Positions 9,740 through 18,846 of a stretch of 64,000 nucleotides of DNA are shown piece by piece. Source of the DNA: Azohydromonas aeria (GTDB lineage: Bacteria; Pseudomonadota; Gammaproteobacteria; Burkholderiales; Burkholderiaceae_C); NCBI RefSeq assembly GCF_009760915.1, contig NZ_VIDQ01000023.1, forward strand, positions 31,672-95,671. Reading direction: 5' to 3'. The notes beneath the pieces are model-generated. The model did no database searches, was not told the origin of the DNA, and was given only the letters and a program-made list of their open reading frames with translations. Numbering within the stretch: position 1 is the stretch's first letter; each line of letters opens with the position of its first letter. The position numbers and the translations under genes were made by a program.

Positions 9740-10681
9740 TCAGGGCTCGCACAGCCCCAGGGCCGCCACGGTGGCGTTGCAGGGCGTGGAGCCCGGGGCG
9801 CGCGCCGCCGGCGCGGCCGGGGCGATGGCTGTGGCCGTGGCGGCCCGCTGCGCGGGCGCGGCCGGGGCCGGGGCCGGCGTGCGCGGCTGCAGGGCCGGCG
9901 CCAGCGGCGCGACCGCGCCGCGGCCGGTGGCGGCATCGGCCAGCGCCAGCGCCTGCTGCGCCTGCGCCAGGCTGTCGCCCGCGGGCGGCGTGGCCGTGAC
10001 CGGCAGCCGCGGCACCAGCGGCACCACGCCCGTGCCGGACACGCTGCCCAGCGCCGCGGCGGTCGCCAGCGCCGGCTGCGCGGCCTCGCCACCGATGGCC
10101 ACCGGCGCGTTGGCGCTGCTGCGGCCGAGCAGGTAGGCGCCCGAGCCCACCAGCGCCGTCAGCGCCAGCATGGCGCCGGCCACGGTGGCCGTGGACCAGG
10201 TGCTGCTGCCGCCGCGCGCCGCCGGCACGGGCAGCGCGGCCGGCGCGCCGCCCTGGGATTGCGGCCCGGGCAGGCTGAAATGGAACTCGGCATGCGCCTG
10301 CGGGGCGGTGGCGCCCGCGGCCGGGCGCGCTTCGTGGCGGGCGTGGGGGGGCGAGGCCTGCTCCATGCCGGCGCGGGACCCATGGCCCGCGGCAGGCGGC
10401 GCGTCCAGCTCGGCATCGCCGGGGTCGCGCGCGGTGTAGCGCGGCGCGATGGCCAGGGTGTTGTCGTCGTTGAAATGCAGCATGAAGCCCTTGGGCTCGG
10501 CCATCTCGCCGGTGCCGGTCTCCGGCGCCGCGGCGCCGGCCTGCGACGTGGCCTTGGCGGCCGCCGCGGCCGGCGAGTGCAGCGGCGCGCCGCAGACACT
10601 GCAGAAATGGGCCCGCGCCGGGTTGCTGTGATGGCAGGCGGCGCATTCGGCCACCCAGGATGCGGATGGTGCAGTGGGCAT
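9740..10681 (-). CDS. Zinc-ribbon membrane protein of unknown function
   Basis: 313-residue protein. The N-terminus is a CxxC-x11-CxxC zinc ribbon (CAACHHSNPARAHFCSVC). An Ala/Pro-rich acidic region follows, then one membrane span around the middle (VAGAMLALTALVGSGAYLL), then a long Ala/Pro-rich tail, presumably periplasmic, ending CNATVAALGLCEP. The ATG at 10681 is preferred over one 12 codons upstream because GGGAGGG lies a suitable distance before it. It is 48 bp upstream of the TAXI receptor on the same strand, so the two may form an operon. I do not recognise a specific family; no enzymatic motif is visible. Confidence 0.75.
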   Translation of the reverse strand: MPTAPSASWVAECAACHHSNPARAHFCSVCGAPLHSPAAAAAKATSQAGAAAPETGTGEMAEPKGFMLHFNDDNTLAIAPRYTARDPGDAELDAPPAAGHGSRAGMEQASPPHARHEARPAAGATAPQAHAEFHFSLPGPQSQGGAPAALPVPAARGGSSTWSTATVAGAMLALTALVGSGAYLLGRSSANAPVAIGGEAAQPALATAAALGSVSGTGVVPLVPRLPVTATPPAGDSLAQAQQALALADAATGRGAVAPLAPALQPRTPAPAPAAPAQRAATATAIAPAAPAARAPGSTPCNATVAALGLCEP

Positions 10682-10931
10682 GATTGGCAAGTCCCTCCCG
10701 GCCGGGTCTTGCCCCACGGCCCGGGCTCCAGTCGCCGCCGGTCGGCGTCCCTCGCCACATCGCTCGACATGGCCCGGGAAGGGTATGCGTCCACCACCGT
10801 GCCGCAGTGCCGCTACCCCCCGTTCGAGGGGAGCTTAAGTCGCCCATCGGGGGGAGGACAAGCCGGGCGCGCCCCTGTGTCGAGGCACCCCCGGCCCGGG
10901 TGCGGCCCCTGGCCAGGACGCCGCCCGGCCG

Positions 10932-11915
10932 CTATTCGGCGTCCGGCGCCTCGGCCGCGCCGTCGGCCGTGTCGCCGGCCGGCCTGGGCGCGGCCAGGCG
11001 CACGTAGATCGGCGCGAAGGCCTCGGCCTGCGTGATCTCCAGCAGCCGCTCGCGCGCGAGCTCCAGCATGGCGACGAAGGTCACCACCAGCACCGGCATG
11101 CCGCGCTTGACGTCGAACAGCGCCTCGAACTCCAGGTAGCGCCGCTCGCGCAGCCGGCGCAGCACGATGCTCATGTGCTCGCGCACCGAGAGCTGCTCGC
11201 GCGTGATGGTGTGGCTCTGGTTGAGCCTGGCGCGGCGCACGATGGCCAGCCAGGCGTCGCGCAGGTCCTCCGGGCGCACCTGCGGCAGCGGCCGCTCCAG
11301 CGCCTCCTCGATGGCCACCTGCGCCGCCATGAAGTCGCGCCCAAGCGTGGGCAGCGCGTCGATGCGCGCCGCCGCGGCCTTCATCTGCTCGTATTCCAGC
11401 AGCCGGCGCACGAGCTCGGCGCGCGGGTCCTCGGGCTCGCTGCCGTCCTCGCTCCTGGGCGGCGGCAGCAGCAGCCGGCTCTTGATCTCGATGAGCATCG
11501 CCGCCATGAGCAAATACTCGCTGGCGAGCTCCAGGTTGCGGCGGCGGATCTCCTCGACGTAGCCCAGGTACTGGCGCGTGACCTCGGCCAGCGGGATGTC
11601 GAGGATGTTGAAGTTCTGGCGCCGGATCAGGTAGAGCAGCAGGTCCAGCGGGCCTTCGAAGGCCTCCAGCACCACCTCCAGCGCGTCGGGCGGGATGTAG
11701 AGGTCCTGCGGCAACTTGAACAGCGGCTCGCCGTAGAGGCGCGCCACGGCCGAGGCCACCGCGGCATCGGCGGCGGCGGCGCCGGCGGCGTCCACGCCGT
11801 CAGGCGGCGGCGCGTCGGGAAGGTCGGGAACGTGGGGAGACGGATGCCCGGGCGCCGCGGCGGCAGGCGCGGCGGCGGGGGCGTCGGGGGTCAGGAGGGA
11901 GGCGGGTTCGGCCAT
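10932..11915 (-). CDS. scpA: Segregation and condensation protein A (kleisin)
   Basis: 327-residue kleisin that bridges SMC heads and recruits ScpB in chromosome condensation. The conserved core starts near residue 65 (LYIPPDALEVVLEAFEGPLDLLLYLIRRQNF, given here in part), with EYLLMAAMLIEIKSRLLLP and the C-terminal winged-helix segment. The first about 60 residues are an Ala/Pro/Asp-rich extension, longer than the classical Bacillus protein but seen in betaproteobacteria. No scpB or smc gene is in the window. The gene lies 36 bp downstream of the DUF3460 gene on the same strand. Confidence 0.92.
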   Translation of the reverse strand: MAEPASLLTPDAPAAAPAAAAPGHPSPHVPDLPDAPPPDGVDAAGAAAADAAVASAVARLYGEPLFKLPQDLYIPPDALEVVLEAFEGPLDLLLYLIRRQNFNILDIPLAEVTRQYLGYVEEIRRRNLELASEYLLMAAMLIEIKSRLLLPPPRSEDGSEPEDPRAELVRRLLEYEQMKAAAARIDALPTLGRDFMAAQVAIEEALERPLPQVRPEDLRDAWLAIVRRARLNQSHTITREQLSVREHMSIVLRRLRERRYLEFEALFDVKRGMPVLVVTFVAMLELARERLLEITQAEAFAPIYVRLAAPRPAGDTADGAAEAPDAE

Positions 11916-11951
11916 CGATGGTGCTGCTGGCGGCGGCCGTCGCCGCCGGGC

Positions 11952-12155
11952 TCACTTGCCCTTGTTCTGGTAGACGTAGGGTTGCTGCGGCACGCGCGCC
12001 TCGCGCCACTGCGCGGTGGCCTCGCGGTCCTGCGGGCGGTCCCACAGCAGGGCGCGGCCGGCGCGCTGCTGCGCTTCCATCTGCGGGTTCTTGGCCTTGA
12101 GCTCGTCCAGGAACTGGGTGAATTCGGACTTGTAGGGCTTCCAGAAGAGAGGCAT
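11952..12155 (-). CDS. DUF3460 family small protein
   Basis: 67-residue protein beginning MPLFWKPYKSEFTQFLDEL, with NPQMEAQQRAGRALLWD in the middle. Short basic-acidic proteins of this kind are the DUF3460 family, found in Burkholderiales, often next to scpA. The ATG at 12155 gives the usual family N-terminus; five extra codons upstream (MSRRA) are possible but not family-like. Function unknown. It probably shares a transcript with scpA. Confidence 0.85.
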   Translation of the reverse strand: MPLFWKPYKSEFTQFLDELKAKNPQMEAQQRAGRALLWDRPQDREATAQWREARVPQQPYVYQNKGK

Positions 12156-12210
12156 GGCGCGGCGGGACAATGGTGGGAACCCTGCATTTTAACTTTCGAG
12201 GAGTCCCGAC

Positions 12211-12696
12211 TTGCGGTGGATGAAGGCAGCGATGCTGGCGATGATCGGGTGGTTGTTGGCGGGATGCGACGGGCAGCGCATCGCAAAGCTCGAAGAGGGC
12301 CTGGCGACCGAGGCCGACGTGCGCCGCGAGTTCGGCGAGCCCGAGCGTGTGCGCGAGGACGGCGACGGCTCGCGCACGCTGGAGTACTCGCGCCAGCCCG
12401 CCGGGCGGCAGAACTACCTCATCACCATCGGCCCCGACGGGCGCATGAGCGCGCTGCGCCAGGTGCTGTCGCCGCGCTACCTGCAGCAGGTGCAGCCGGG
12501 CATGACGCAGCAGGAGGTGCGCGACCTGCTGGGCCGCCCGGCCAAGCGCGTGCCCTACCGGCTGAGCCAGACCGAGGTCTGGAGCTGGCGCTGGCTCGAC
12601 GGCCAGCAGGAAAAGATCTTCAACGTCACCTTCGACCAGGACGGGCGGGTGCAGTCCGCCGGCAGCACCGACGAGCTGCCCGGCGACCGGCCCTGA
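12211..12696 (+). CDS. BamE/SmpA-OmlA domain lipoprotein
   Basis: 161-residue lipoprotein with an N-terminal signal and lipobox LLAGC. Two OmlA-like repeats are seen: RIAKLEEGLATEADVRREFG and QVQPGMTQQEVRDLLGRP, each followed by beta strands. The family includes the outer-membrane assembly factor BamE, but a two-repeat architecture suggests a paralogue of BamE. The TTG at 12211 is chosen: GAGGAG at 12198-12203 lies 7 nt before it, whereas the in-frame ATG at 12220 would be 16 nt away. Position next to scpA/DUF3460 is divergent. Confidence 0.82.
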   Translation: MRWMKAAMLAMIGWLLAGCDGQRIAKLEEGLATEADVRREFGEPERVREDGDGSRTLEYSRQPAGRQNYLITIGPDGRMSALRQVLSPRYLQQVQPGMTQQEVRDLLGRPAKRVPYRLSQTEVWSWRWLDGQQEKIFNVTFDQDGRVQSAGSTDELPGDRP

Positions 12697-12736
12697 CCGA
12701 TCCCTCCCCGGACGCCTTTCCCGCGAGGACCGCGCC

Positions 12737-13663
12737 ATGAGCAGCACCGAGACCGAGCTGAAGTTCCAGATCCCGTCCGAGGCCCGCGCCGCCGTGCGCG
12801 CCGAGGTGGCCGGCGCGGGCGGCCGGGCGCTGCGGCTGCAGGCGCGCTACTTCGACACGCCCGACCGCGCCCTGGCCGCCGCCGGCATGGCGCTGCGCCT
12901 GCGCCGCGAAGGTGCCGTCTGGGTGCAGACCCTCAAGGGCCGCGGCGACGGCGTGATGCAGCGCCTGGAGCACGAGGTGGCGCTGACCGACCTCGTGGCC
13001 GCCGAGCCGCGGCTGGAGCCCGCGCGCCACGACGGCACGCCCGCCGGCGCCGCGCTGCGCCGCGCGCTGGAGGCGGCACTAGGCGAGCTGCGCTGCACCT
13101 TCGAGACCGACGTGCGCCGCACCGTGCTGGCGCTGGACCAGGCCGACGCCGTGATCGAGCTGGCGCTCGACGAGGGGCTGCTGAGCGCCGGCGGCGCCGA
13201 GGCGCCGCTGTGCGAGCTGGAGTACGAACTGGTCAGGGGCCCGGTGGACGCGCTGCTGGCGCTGGCCGGGCAGGGCGTGCTGCGCCACGGCCTGTGGCTG
13301 GACGTGCGCAGCAAGGCCGAGCGCGGCGAGCGCCTGGCGCGGGGCCTGCAGCGCGTGCCGGCGCTGCGGCTGGAGCCCGACACGCTGTCTTCGGCGCTGC
13401 GCCAGGTGCTGGCCAACGCCTGCGAGCTGGCCGAAGGCCTGGGCGACGCCGAGCACCTGCAGGCCCTGAGGGACGGCGTGCAGGACGCGCTGCGCGCCGC
13501 CGCGCTGCTGCCCCAGGCCACGGCGCTGCAGTCGCTGCAGGCCCAGCTCGACGCCGTGGCGGCGCACGAGGAGGCCCAGGCGCTGTCCGGGGCCGGCGCG
13601 CTGGTGCGCGCGCCGGGCTTCAACCGGCTGGCGCTGGAGCTGATCGGGGTGGCGCAGGGCTGA
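12737..13663 (+). CDS. CYTH domain protein (triphosphate tunnel family)
   Basis: 308-residue cytoplasmic protein. The N-terminal CYTH domain (about residues 1-205) has the metal-triphosphate signature ExExK at the start (ETELKFQ), plus RYFDTPDRALAAAGMALRLR and alternating Arg/Glu strands of the tunnel fold. Relatives such as YgiF hydrolyse inorganic triphosphate. The remaining about 100 residues are helical and lie where YgiF-like proteins have a CHAD domain, but the CHAD histidine/arginine pattern is absent, so this looks like a reduced form. It is 40 bp after the BamE-like gene and converges on the SulP gene with a 9-bp gap. Confidence 0.83.
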   Translation: MSSTETELKFQIPSEARAAVRAEVAGAGGRALRLQARYFDTPDRALAAAGMALRLRREGAVWVQTLKGRGDGVMQRLEHEVALTDLVAAEPRLEPARHDGTPAGAALRRALEAALGELRCTFETDVRRTVLALDQADAVIELALDEGLLSAGGAEAPLCELEYELVRGPVDALLALAGQGVLRHGLWLDVRSKAERGERLARGLQRVPALRLEPDTLSSALRQVLANACELAEGLGDAEHLQALRDGVQDALRAAALLPQATALQSLQAQLDAVAAHEEAQALSGAGALVRAPGFNRLALELIGVAQG

Positions 13664-13672
13664 GGCGCCGGT

Positions 13673-15376
13673 TCAGGCCGGCGCCACGGCCGAGGGCAGG
13701 TGGCTGTCGGCCTCTTCGTCGGCATAGCGCCCAAGCGCCCGCTCCAGCGTCGGCACGATGCAGTCCGGCCCCAGGATCTCCTCCAGCCCCGCGCGCTGCA
13801 TCAGCGACAGCGGCTGCTCGTTGAGGTCGGCCAGCACCAGCGCGATGCCGCGGCGGCGCAGCGCGCGCGCCAGCTGCAGCAGCGCGTCCACGCCGGTGGT
13901 GTCCAGCGACACCAGGCGGTGCATCTCCAGCACCAGCGCGCGCGTGCCCGGCGGCAGCTGCGCCGGCAGCGGCTCCAGCTTGCCCACGGCGCCGAAGAAC
14001 AGCGCGCCGTAGACCTGCATCACCTGCACCCCCGGCGGCGCCTGCGGCACGGCCAGCGGCTCGATGCGGAACAGGTCGCTCATGCGCAGGATGAAGAACA
14101 CGCAGGCCATCAGCAGGCCCGCCTCCACCGCCACGGTCAGGTCGAACACCACCGTGAGCACGAAGCTGCCCAGCACCACCGTGCGGTAGGGCAGCTTGAA
14201 CTGGCGCAGCCGCGCGAACTCGTGCCACTCGCCCATGTTCCAGGCCACGAACAGCAGGATGCCGGCCAGCGCCGACAGCGGCACGTGCACCGCCAGGGGC
14301 GCCGCCACCAGCACGATGGCCAGCAGCGTGATCGCATGCACCATGCCGGCCACGGGCGTGCGCGCGCCGGAGCGCACGTTGGTCGAGGTGCGCGCGATGG
14401 TGCCGGTGGCGGGCATGCCGCCGAAGAGCGGCGTCACGAAGTTGGCGACGCCCTGCGCCATCAGCTCCTGGTTGGGGTCGTGGCGCGGCAGGTCGCTCAT
14501 GTTGTCGGCCACGCGCGCGCACAGCAGCGACTCGATGGCGCCCAGCAGCGCGATGGTCAGCGTCGGCATCAGCAGCTGCTTGGCGCCGGCCCAGTCGAAG
14601 GCGGGCAGCGCGAAGTCGGGCAGCGACTGCGGAATGCCGCCGAAGCGAGAGCCGATGGTCTCCACGTCCAGCCCGACGATGCGCGCCGTCAGCGTTGCCA
14701 GCACCAGGGCGATGACGGTGCCCGGCACCTGCGCCGCCAGCCGCCTGGCCTTCTGCGCCAGCCCCACCGGCGCGGCGGGCATGGCGTAGGACTTGGGCCA
14801 CACCACCACCAGCGCCAGGCTGCCCAGGCCCAGGGCCAGCGCCGCGAGGTTGATGGTGCCGATGTGCGCCCAGAGCGTGGCGAGCTGGGCGAAGAAGTCG
14901 GCCGGCATCTTCTCGATGCGCAGGCCCAGGAAATCCTTGAGCTGCGACAGCCCGATCAGCACCGCGATGCCGTTGGTGAAGCCGATGACGATGCCCACCG
15001 GGATGTAGCGCACCAGGGCACCCAGCCGCAGCAGCCCCAGCAGGAACAGCAGCACGCCGGCGAGCATGGTGGCGATGATCAGGTTGGCCAGCCCGTACTG
15101 CGCCTGGATGCCGTAGACGATGACGATGAAGGCGCCGGCCGGCCCGCCGATCTGCACGTTCGAGCCGCCCAGCGCCGCGATCAGGAAGCCGGCGATGACG
15201 GCGGTGAAGATGCCCTGCTCGGGCTTCAGCCCGCTGGCGATGGCAAAGGCCATGGCCAGGGGCAGGGCGACGATGCCGACGGTCAGGCCGGCGCCGAGGT
15301 CGGCGACGAGTTGCTGCCGGGAGTAGCCGCGCAGGGCCTGGAAGAGGCGCGGCTTGAACGGGTGCAGGGCGGGCAT
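13673..15376 (-). CDS. SulP family anion transporter with STAS domain
   Basis: 567-residue inner-membrane permease. The N-terminal region shows the SulP fold with 10-14 spans (VGIVALPLAMAFAIASG, GGPAGAFIVIVYGIQAQ, VGIVIGFTNGIAVLIGLSQL). The C-terminal STAS domain (about 445-555) has LVLEMHRLVSLDTTGVDALL, where the DTTG motif is the usual anti-sigma-antagonist loop. Members move sulfate, bicarbonate, fumarate or other anions, and the sequence does not decide which. No carbonic anhydrase gene is adjacent, so bicarbonate uptake has no contextual support. Confidence 0.93.
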   Translation of the reverse strand: MPALHPFKPRLFQALRGYSRQQLVADLGAGLTVGIVALPLAMAFAIASGLKPEQGIFTAVIAGFLIAALGGSNVQIGGPAGAFIVIVYGIQAQYGLANLIIATMLAGVLLFLLGLLRLGALVRYIPVGIVIGFTNGIAVLIGLSQLKDFLGLRIEKMPADFFAQLATLWAHIGTINLAALALGLGSLALVVVWPKSYAMPAAPVGLAQKARRLAAQVPGTVIALVLATLTARIVGLDVETIGSRFGGIPQSLPDFALPAFDWAGAKQLLMPTLTIALLGAIESLLCARVADNMSDLPRHDPNQELMAQGVANFVTPLFGGMPATGTIARTSTNVRSGARTPVAGMVHAITLLAIVLVAAPLAVHVPLSALAGILLFVAWNMGEWHEFARLRQFKLPYRTVVLGSFVLTVVFDLTVAVEAGLLMACVFFILRMSDLFRIEPLAVPQAPPGVQVMQVYGALFFGAVGKLEPLPAQLPPGTRALVLEMHRLVSLDTTGVDALLQLARALRRRGIALVLADLNEQPLSLMQRAGLEEILGPDCIVPTLERALGRYADEEADSHLPSAVAPA

Positions 15377-15529
15377 GGGACCTCCGTGATGCTGGGCGGG
15401 CGGGCGCGGGGAGAGCGCGCCACCGGAGGTCCGCAGTGGTGCCGCAGGGCGATGAAGCGGCGCCGCCGCGACGGGCCCGAGACCTGGTTGAGCAGGCTGG
15501 GCTGTTTCGTCGCAGCGCGCCGCGCCATG

Positions 15530-17626
15530 TCAGCGCACCCGCATGCCGGGCTGCGCGCCGGGCCAGGGTTCCAGGATGTGGATGCCGGGCTGCGCCTTCT
15601 CGTCGCCATGGCTGGCCGCCAGCACCATGCCCTCGCTCACGCCGAACTTCATCTTGCGCGGCGCCAGGTTGGCGACCATCACGGTGAGCTTGCCCACCAG
15701 CTGCTCCGGCGCGTAGGCCGACTGGATGCCGCTGAAGACGTTACGGGTGCGGCCTTCGCCCACGTCCAGCGTGAGCTGCAGCAGCTTGGTGCTGCCCTCG
15801 ACCCGGCGCGCCTCGACGATGCGGGCGATGCGCAGGTCGATCTTGGTGAAGTCCTCGATGCCGATGGTCGGCGCGATGGCCTCGCCGCCGGGCAGCTCGG
15901 GCTTGTCCTCGGCGGCCGGCGCGGCGGCCGCCGCGGGCGGCTCGAACAGCGTGTCCAGCAGCTTCGGATCGACGCGCTGCATCAGGTGCTTGTAGGCACC
16001 GATGCGGTGTGCGCCCAGGGCGCGCTGCGCGTCGGCGAAGGTCAGCGGCTCGACCTGCAGGAACTCTTCCACCTGGGCGGCGAGCGCCGGCAGCACGGGC
16101 TTGAGGTAGATGGTCAGCAGCCGGAACGCCTCGATGCAGGTGCTGCACACGTCGTGCAGCGCGGCGGCCATCTCGGGCTTCTTGGCCAGGTCCCAGGGCT
16201 TGTGCTGGTCCACGTAGGCGTTGACGCGGTCGGCCAGCGCCATGATCTCGCGCACCGCCTTGCCGAACTCGCGCTCCTCGTAGAGGCGCTCGATGTCGGC
16301 GCAGCCGGCGCGCAGGCCCTCCAGCAGCGCGCTGCCTTCGACGCCCAGGTCGGCGCTGAGCAGCCCGTCGAAGCGCTTGGCGATGAAGCCCGCGGCGCGG
16401 CTGGCGATGTTGACGTACTTGCCCACCAGGTCGGAGTTCACCCGGGCGACGAAGTCCTCGGGGTTGAAGTCCACGTCCTCGACCCTGGCGTTGAGCTTGG
16501 CGGCGATGTAGTAGCGCAGCCACTCGGCATTCATGCCGATCTCGAGGTACTTCAGCGGGCTGATGCCGGTGCCGCGCGACTTGCTCATCTTCTCGCCGCT
16601 GACGGTGATGAAGCCGTGCACGAACACGTTGTCCGGCACCTTGCGGCCGCTGAAATGCAGCATCGCCGGCCAGAACAGGGTGTGGAAGTACGTGATGTCC
16701 TTGCCGATGAAGTGGTACTGCTCCACCGCCGGGTCGGTCATGAACTCCTCGAAGCTGCGCTCCTCGCCGTAGCGCGCCTTCGGCCCGCCGCGGTCGAACC
16801 AGGCCTTGAGCGAGGCCAGGTAGCCGACAGGAGCGTCGAGCCAGACGTAGAAATACTTGCCCGGGGCGTCGGGGATCTCGATGCCGAAGTAGGGCGCGTC
16901 GCGGCTGATGTCCCAGTCCGACAGGCCCACGTGGCCCTCGTCGTCGGCCGCGAACCATTCCTTGATCTTGTTGAGCACCTCGGGTTGCAGCCGTCCCGAG
17001 GCCTGCGTCCACTGCTGCAGGAAGTCCAGGCAGCGCGGCGAGGAGAGCTGGAAGAAGTGGTGCTCGGAGCTTTTCATCACCGGCGTGGCGCCGGTGAGCG
17101 TGGAGTACGGGTTCTTGAGCTCGGTGGGGGCGTAGACCGCGCCGCAGACCTCGCAGGAGTCGCCGTACTGGTCCTTGGCAGCGCAGCGCGGACACTCGCC
17201 CTTGATGTAGCGGTCGGGCAGGAACATCGACTTCACGGGGTCGAAGAACTGCTCGATGTTGCGGATGGCGATCAGGCCCTCGCGGCGCAGCGCGCGGTAG
17301 ATGTCCTGCGCGAGCTCGTGGTTCTCCGGCGCGTCGGTGGAGTGCCAGTGGTCGAAGGCGATGTGGAAGCCGTCGAGGTACTGCTTGCGCCCGGCGGCGA
17401 TCTCGGCGACGAACTGCTGCGGGGTTTTGCCGACCTTCTCGGCGGCGATCATGATCGGCGCGCCGTGGGCGTCGTCGGCGCCCACGAAATGCACCTGCTG
17501 GCCGCGCATGCGCTGATAGCGCACCCAGATGTCGGCCTGGATGTACTCCATGATGTGGCCGATGTGGAAGGCGCCGTTGGCGTAGGGCAGGGCGGTGGTG
17601 ACGAAGAGCTGGCGGGGGCGTGTCAT
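15530..17626 (-). CDS. metG: Methionyl-tRNA synthetase
   Basis: 698-residue class I aminoacyl-tRNA synthetase that charges initiator and elongator tRNA-Met. The HIGH motif ([11 protein letters not shown]) and the KMSKS motif ([10 protein letters not shown]) are intact. A zinc knuckle CPRC...CEVC lies between them. An anticodon-binding helical domain follows, and a C-terminal tRNA-binding OB fold starts near residue 595 ([16 protein letters not shown]). The length matches the dimeric E. coli type. The gene is divergent from apbC, an order common in Burkholderiales. Confidence 0.98.
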   Translation of the reverse strand: MTRPRQLFVTTALPYANGAFHIGHIMEYIQADIWVRYQRMRGQQVHFVGADDAHGAPIMIAAEKVGKTPQQFVAEIAAGRKQYLDGFHIAFDHWHSTDAPENHELAQDIYRALRREGLIAIRNIEQFFDPVKSMFLPDRYIKGECPRCAAKDQYGDSCEVCGAVYAPTELKNPYSTLTGATPVMKSSEHHFFQLSSPRCLDFLQQWTQASGRLQPEVLNKIKEWFAADDEGHVGLSDWDISRDAPYFGIEIPDAPGKYFYVWLDAPVGYLASLKAWFDRGGPKARYGEERSFEEFMTDPAVEQYHFIGKDITYFHTLFWPAMLHFSGRKVPDNVFVHGFITVSGEKMSKSRGTGISPLKYLEIGMNAEWLRYYIAAKLNARVEDVDFNPEDFVARVNSDLVGKYVNIASRAAGFIAKRFDGLLSADLGVEGSALLEGLRAGCADIERLYEEREFGKAVREIMALADRVNAYVDQHKPWDLAKKPEMAAALHDVCSTCIEAFRLLTIYLKPVLPALAAQVEEFLQVEPLTFADAQRALGAHRIGAYKHLMQRVDPKLLDTLFEPPAAAAAPAAEDKPELPGGEAIAPTIGIEDFTKIDLRIARIVEARRVEGSTKLLQLTLDVGEGRTRNVFSGIQSAYAPEQLVGKLTVMVANLAPRKMKFGVSEGMVLAASHGDEKAQPGIHILEPWPGAQPGMRVR

Positions 17627-17742
17627 CAGGGTCTCTGGCTCGCGCGCGTGGCAAATCCAGATTCTAGGCCGCCCGTCAAGGTCACCCCCCCTGGGCTAGA
17701 CTGCGCGCCGTTCCAAAAACCCCCTGCCCGAGACTCACTTTC

Positions 17743-18834
17743 ATGGCCGTAACCGAAGCCGCGCTGCTGGACGCGCTCAAGACCGTCACCGACCCCAACA
17801 CGGGCCGTGACTTCGTCACCACCCGCCAGCTCAAGAACCTGCGCGTGGAAGACGGCGACGTCAGCTTCGACGTGGTGCTGGGCTACCCGGCCAAGAGCCA
17901 GCTGCAGGCGCTGCGCCGCGCGCTGATCAATGCCGCGCGCACGGTGCCCGGCGTGGACAACGTCAGTGCCAACCTCAGCGTCGAGATCACGGCGCACGCG
18001 GTGCAGCGCGGCGTGCAGCTGCTGCCCAAGGTCAAGAACATCGTGGCCGTGGCCTCCGGCAAGGGCGGCGTGGGCAAGAGCACCACCACCGTGAACCTGG
18101 CGCTGGCGCTGGCCGCGGAAGGGGCCCGCGTGGGCATCCTGGACGCCGACATCTACGGCCCCAGCCAGCCGATGATGATGGGCATCGAGGGCCGCCCCGA
18201 GAGCGCCGACGGCCAGACCATGGAGCCGCTGGAGAACTACGGCGTGCAGGTCATGTCGATCGGCTTCCTGGTCGATGCCGACAACCCCATGATCTGGCGC
18301 GGCCCGATGGCCACGCAGGCGCTGGAGCAGCTGCTGCGCCAGACCAACTGGACCGACCTCGACTACCTGATCGTGGACATGCCCCCGGGCACCGGCGACA
18401 TCCAGCTCACGCTGAGCCAGAAAGTGCCGCTGACCGGCGCCGTGATCGTGACCACGCCGCAGGACATCGCGCTGCTGGACGCGCGCAAGGGCCTGAAGAT
18501 GTTCGAGAAGGTGGGCGTGCCCATCCTGGGCGTGGTGGAGAACATGGCCGTGCACGTGTGCTCCAACTGCGGCCATGCCGAGCACATCTTCGGCGCCGAA
18601 GGGGGCAAGAAGATGGCCGCCGAGTACAACGTGGACTACCTGGGCGCGCTGCCGCTGTCCATGGGCATCCGCGAGCAGGCCGACAGCGGCCGCCCGACGG
18701 TGGTGAACGACCCCGACGGCGAGATCGCCGGCATCTACAAGGCCGTGGCGCGCCAAGTGGCGATCAAGATCGCCGCCAAGGCCAAGGACTTCAGCAGCAA
18801 GTTCCCCACCATCACCATCTCGAAGAACAGCTGA
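17743..18834 (+). CDS. apbC: Iron-sulfur cluster carrier ATPase (Mrp/NBP35 family)
   Basis: 363-residue cytoplasmic P-loop ATPase that carries [4Fe-4S] clusters to target apoproteins. An N-terminal MIP18-like domain covers about 1-90. The deviant Walker A is SGKGGVGKSTTTVNLALALA at about residue 103, with the metal-binding CSNC pair (VCSNCGHAEHIFG) near residue 270. It starts 116 bp from divergent metG. The DUF3305 gene follows after 12 bp, so this cluster carrier is probably transcribed together with the FDH accessory genes. That would fit a role in loading the many Fe-S clusters of FDH, though apbC is also a general housekeeping gene. Confidence 0.95.
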   Translation: MAVTEAALLDALKTVTDPNTGRDFVTTRQLKNLRVEDGDVSFDVVLGYPAKSQLQALRRALINAARTVPGVDNVSANLSVEITAHAVQRGVQLLPKVKNIVAVASGKGGVGKSTTTVNLALALAAEGARVGILDADIYGPSQPMMMGIEGRPESADGQTMEPLENYGVQVMSIGFLVDADNPMIWRGPMATQALEQLLRQTNWTDLDYLIVDMPPGTGDIQLTLSQKVPLTGAVIVTTPQDIALLDARKGLKMFEKVGVPILGVVENMAVHVCSNCGHAEHIFGAEGGKKMAAEYNVDYLGALPLSMGIREQADSGRPTVVNDPDGEIAGIYKAVARQVAIKIAAKAKDFSSKFPTITISKNS

Positions 18835-18846
18835 GGCGAGGGCGCC

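Noticed and set aside
9487..10092. Open frame rich in Arg and Pro overlapping the TAXI and zinc-ribbon genes
   Set aside because: Bridges two real genes in another frame and has Arg/Pro/Ala low-complexity composition typical of shadows.
13700..17752. 1350-codon open frame on the plus strand across the SulP and metG genes
   Set aside because: It is the antisense shadow of two well-identified minus-strand genes; the residues are His/Gln/Arg-rich as expected from high-GC antisense frames and match no family.
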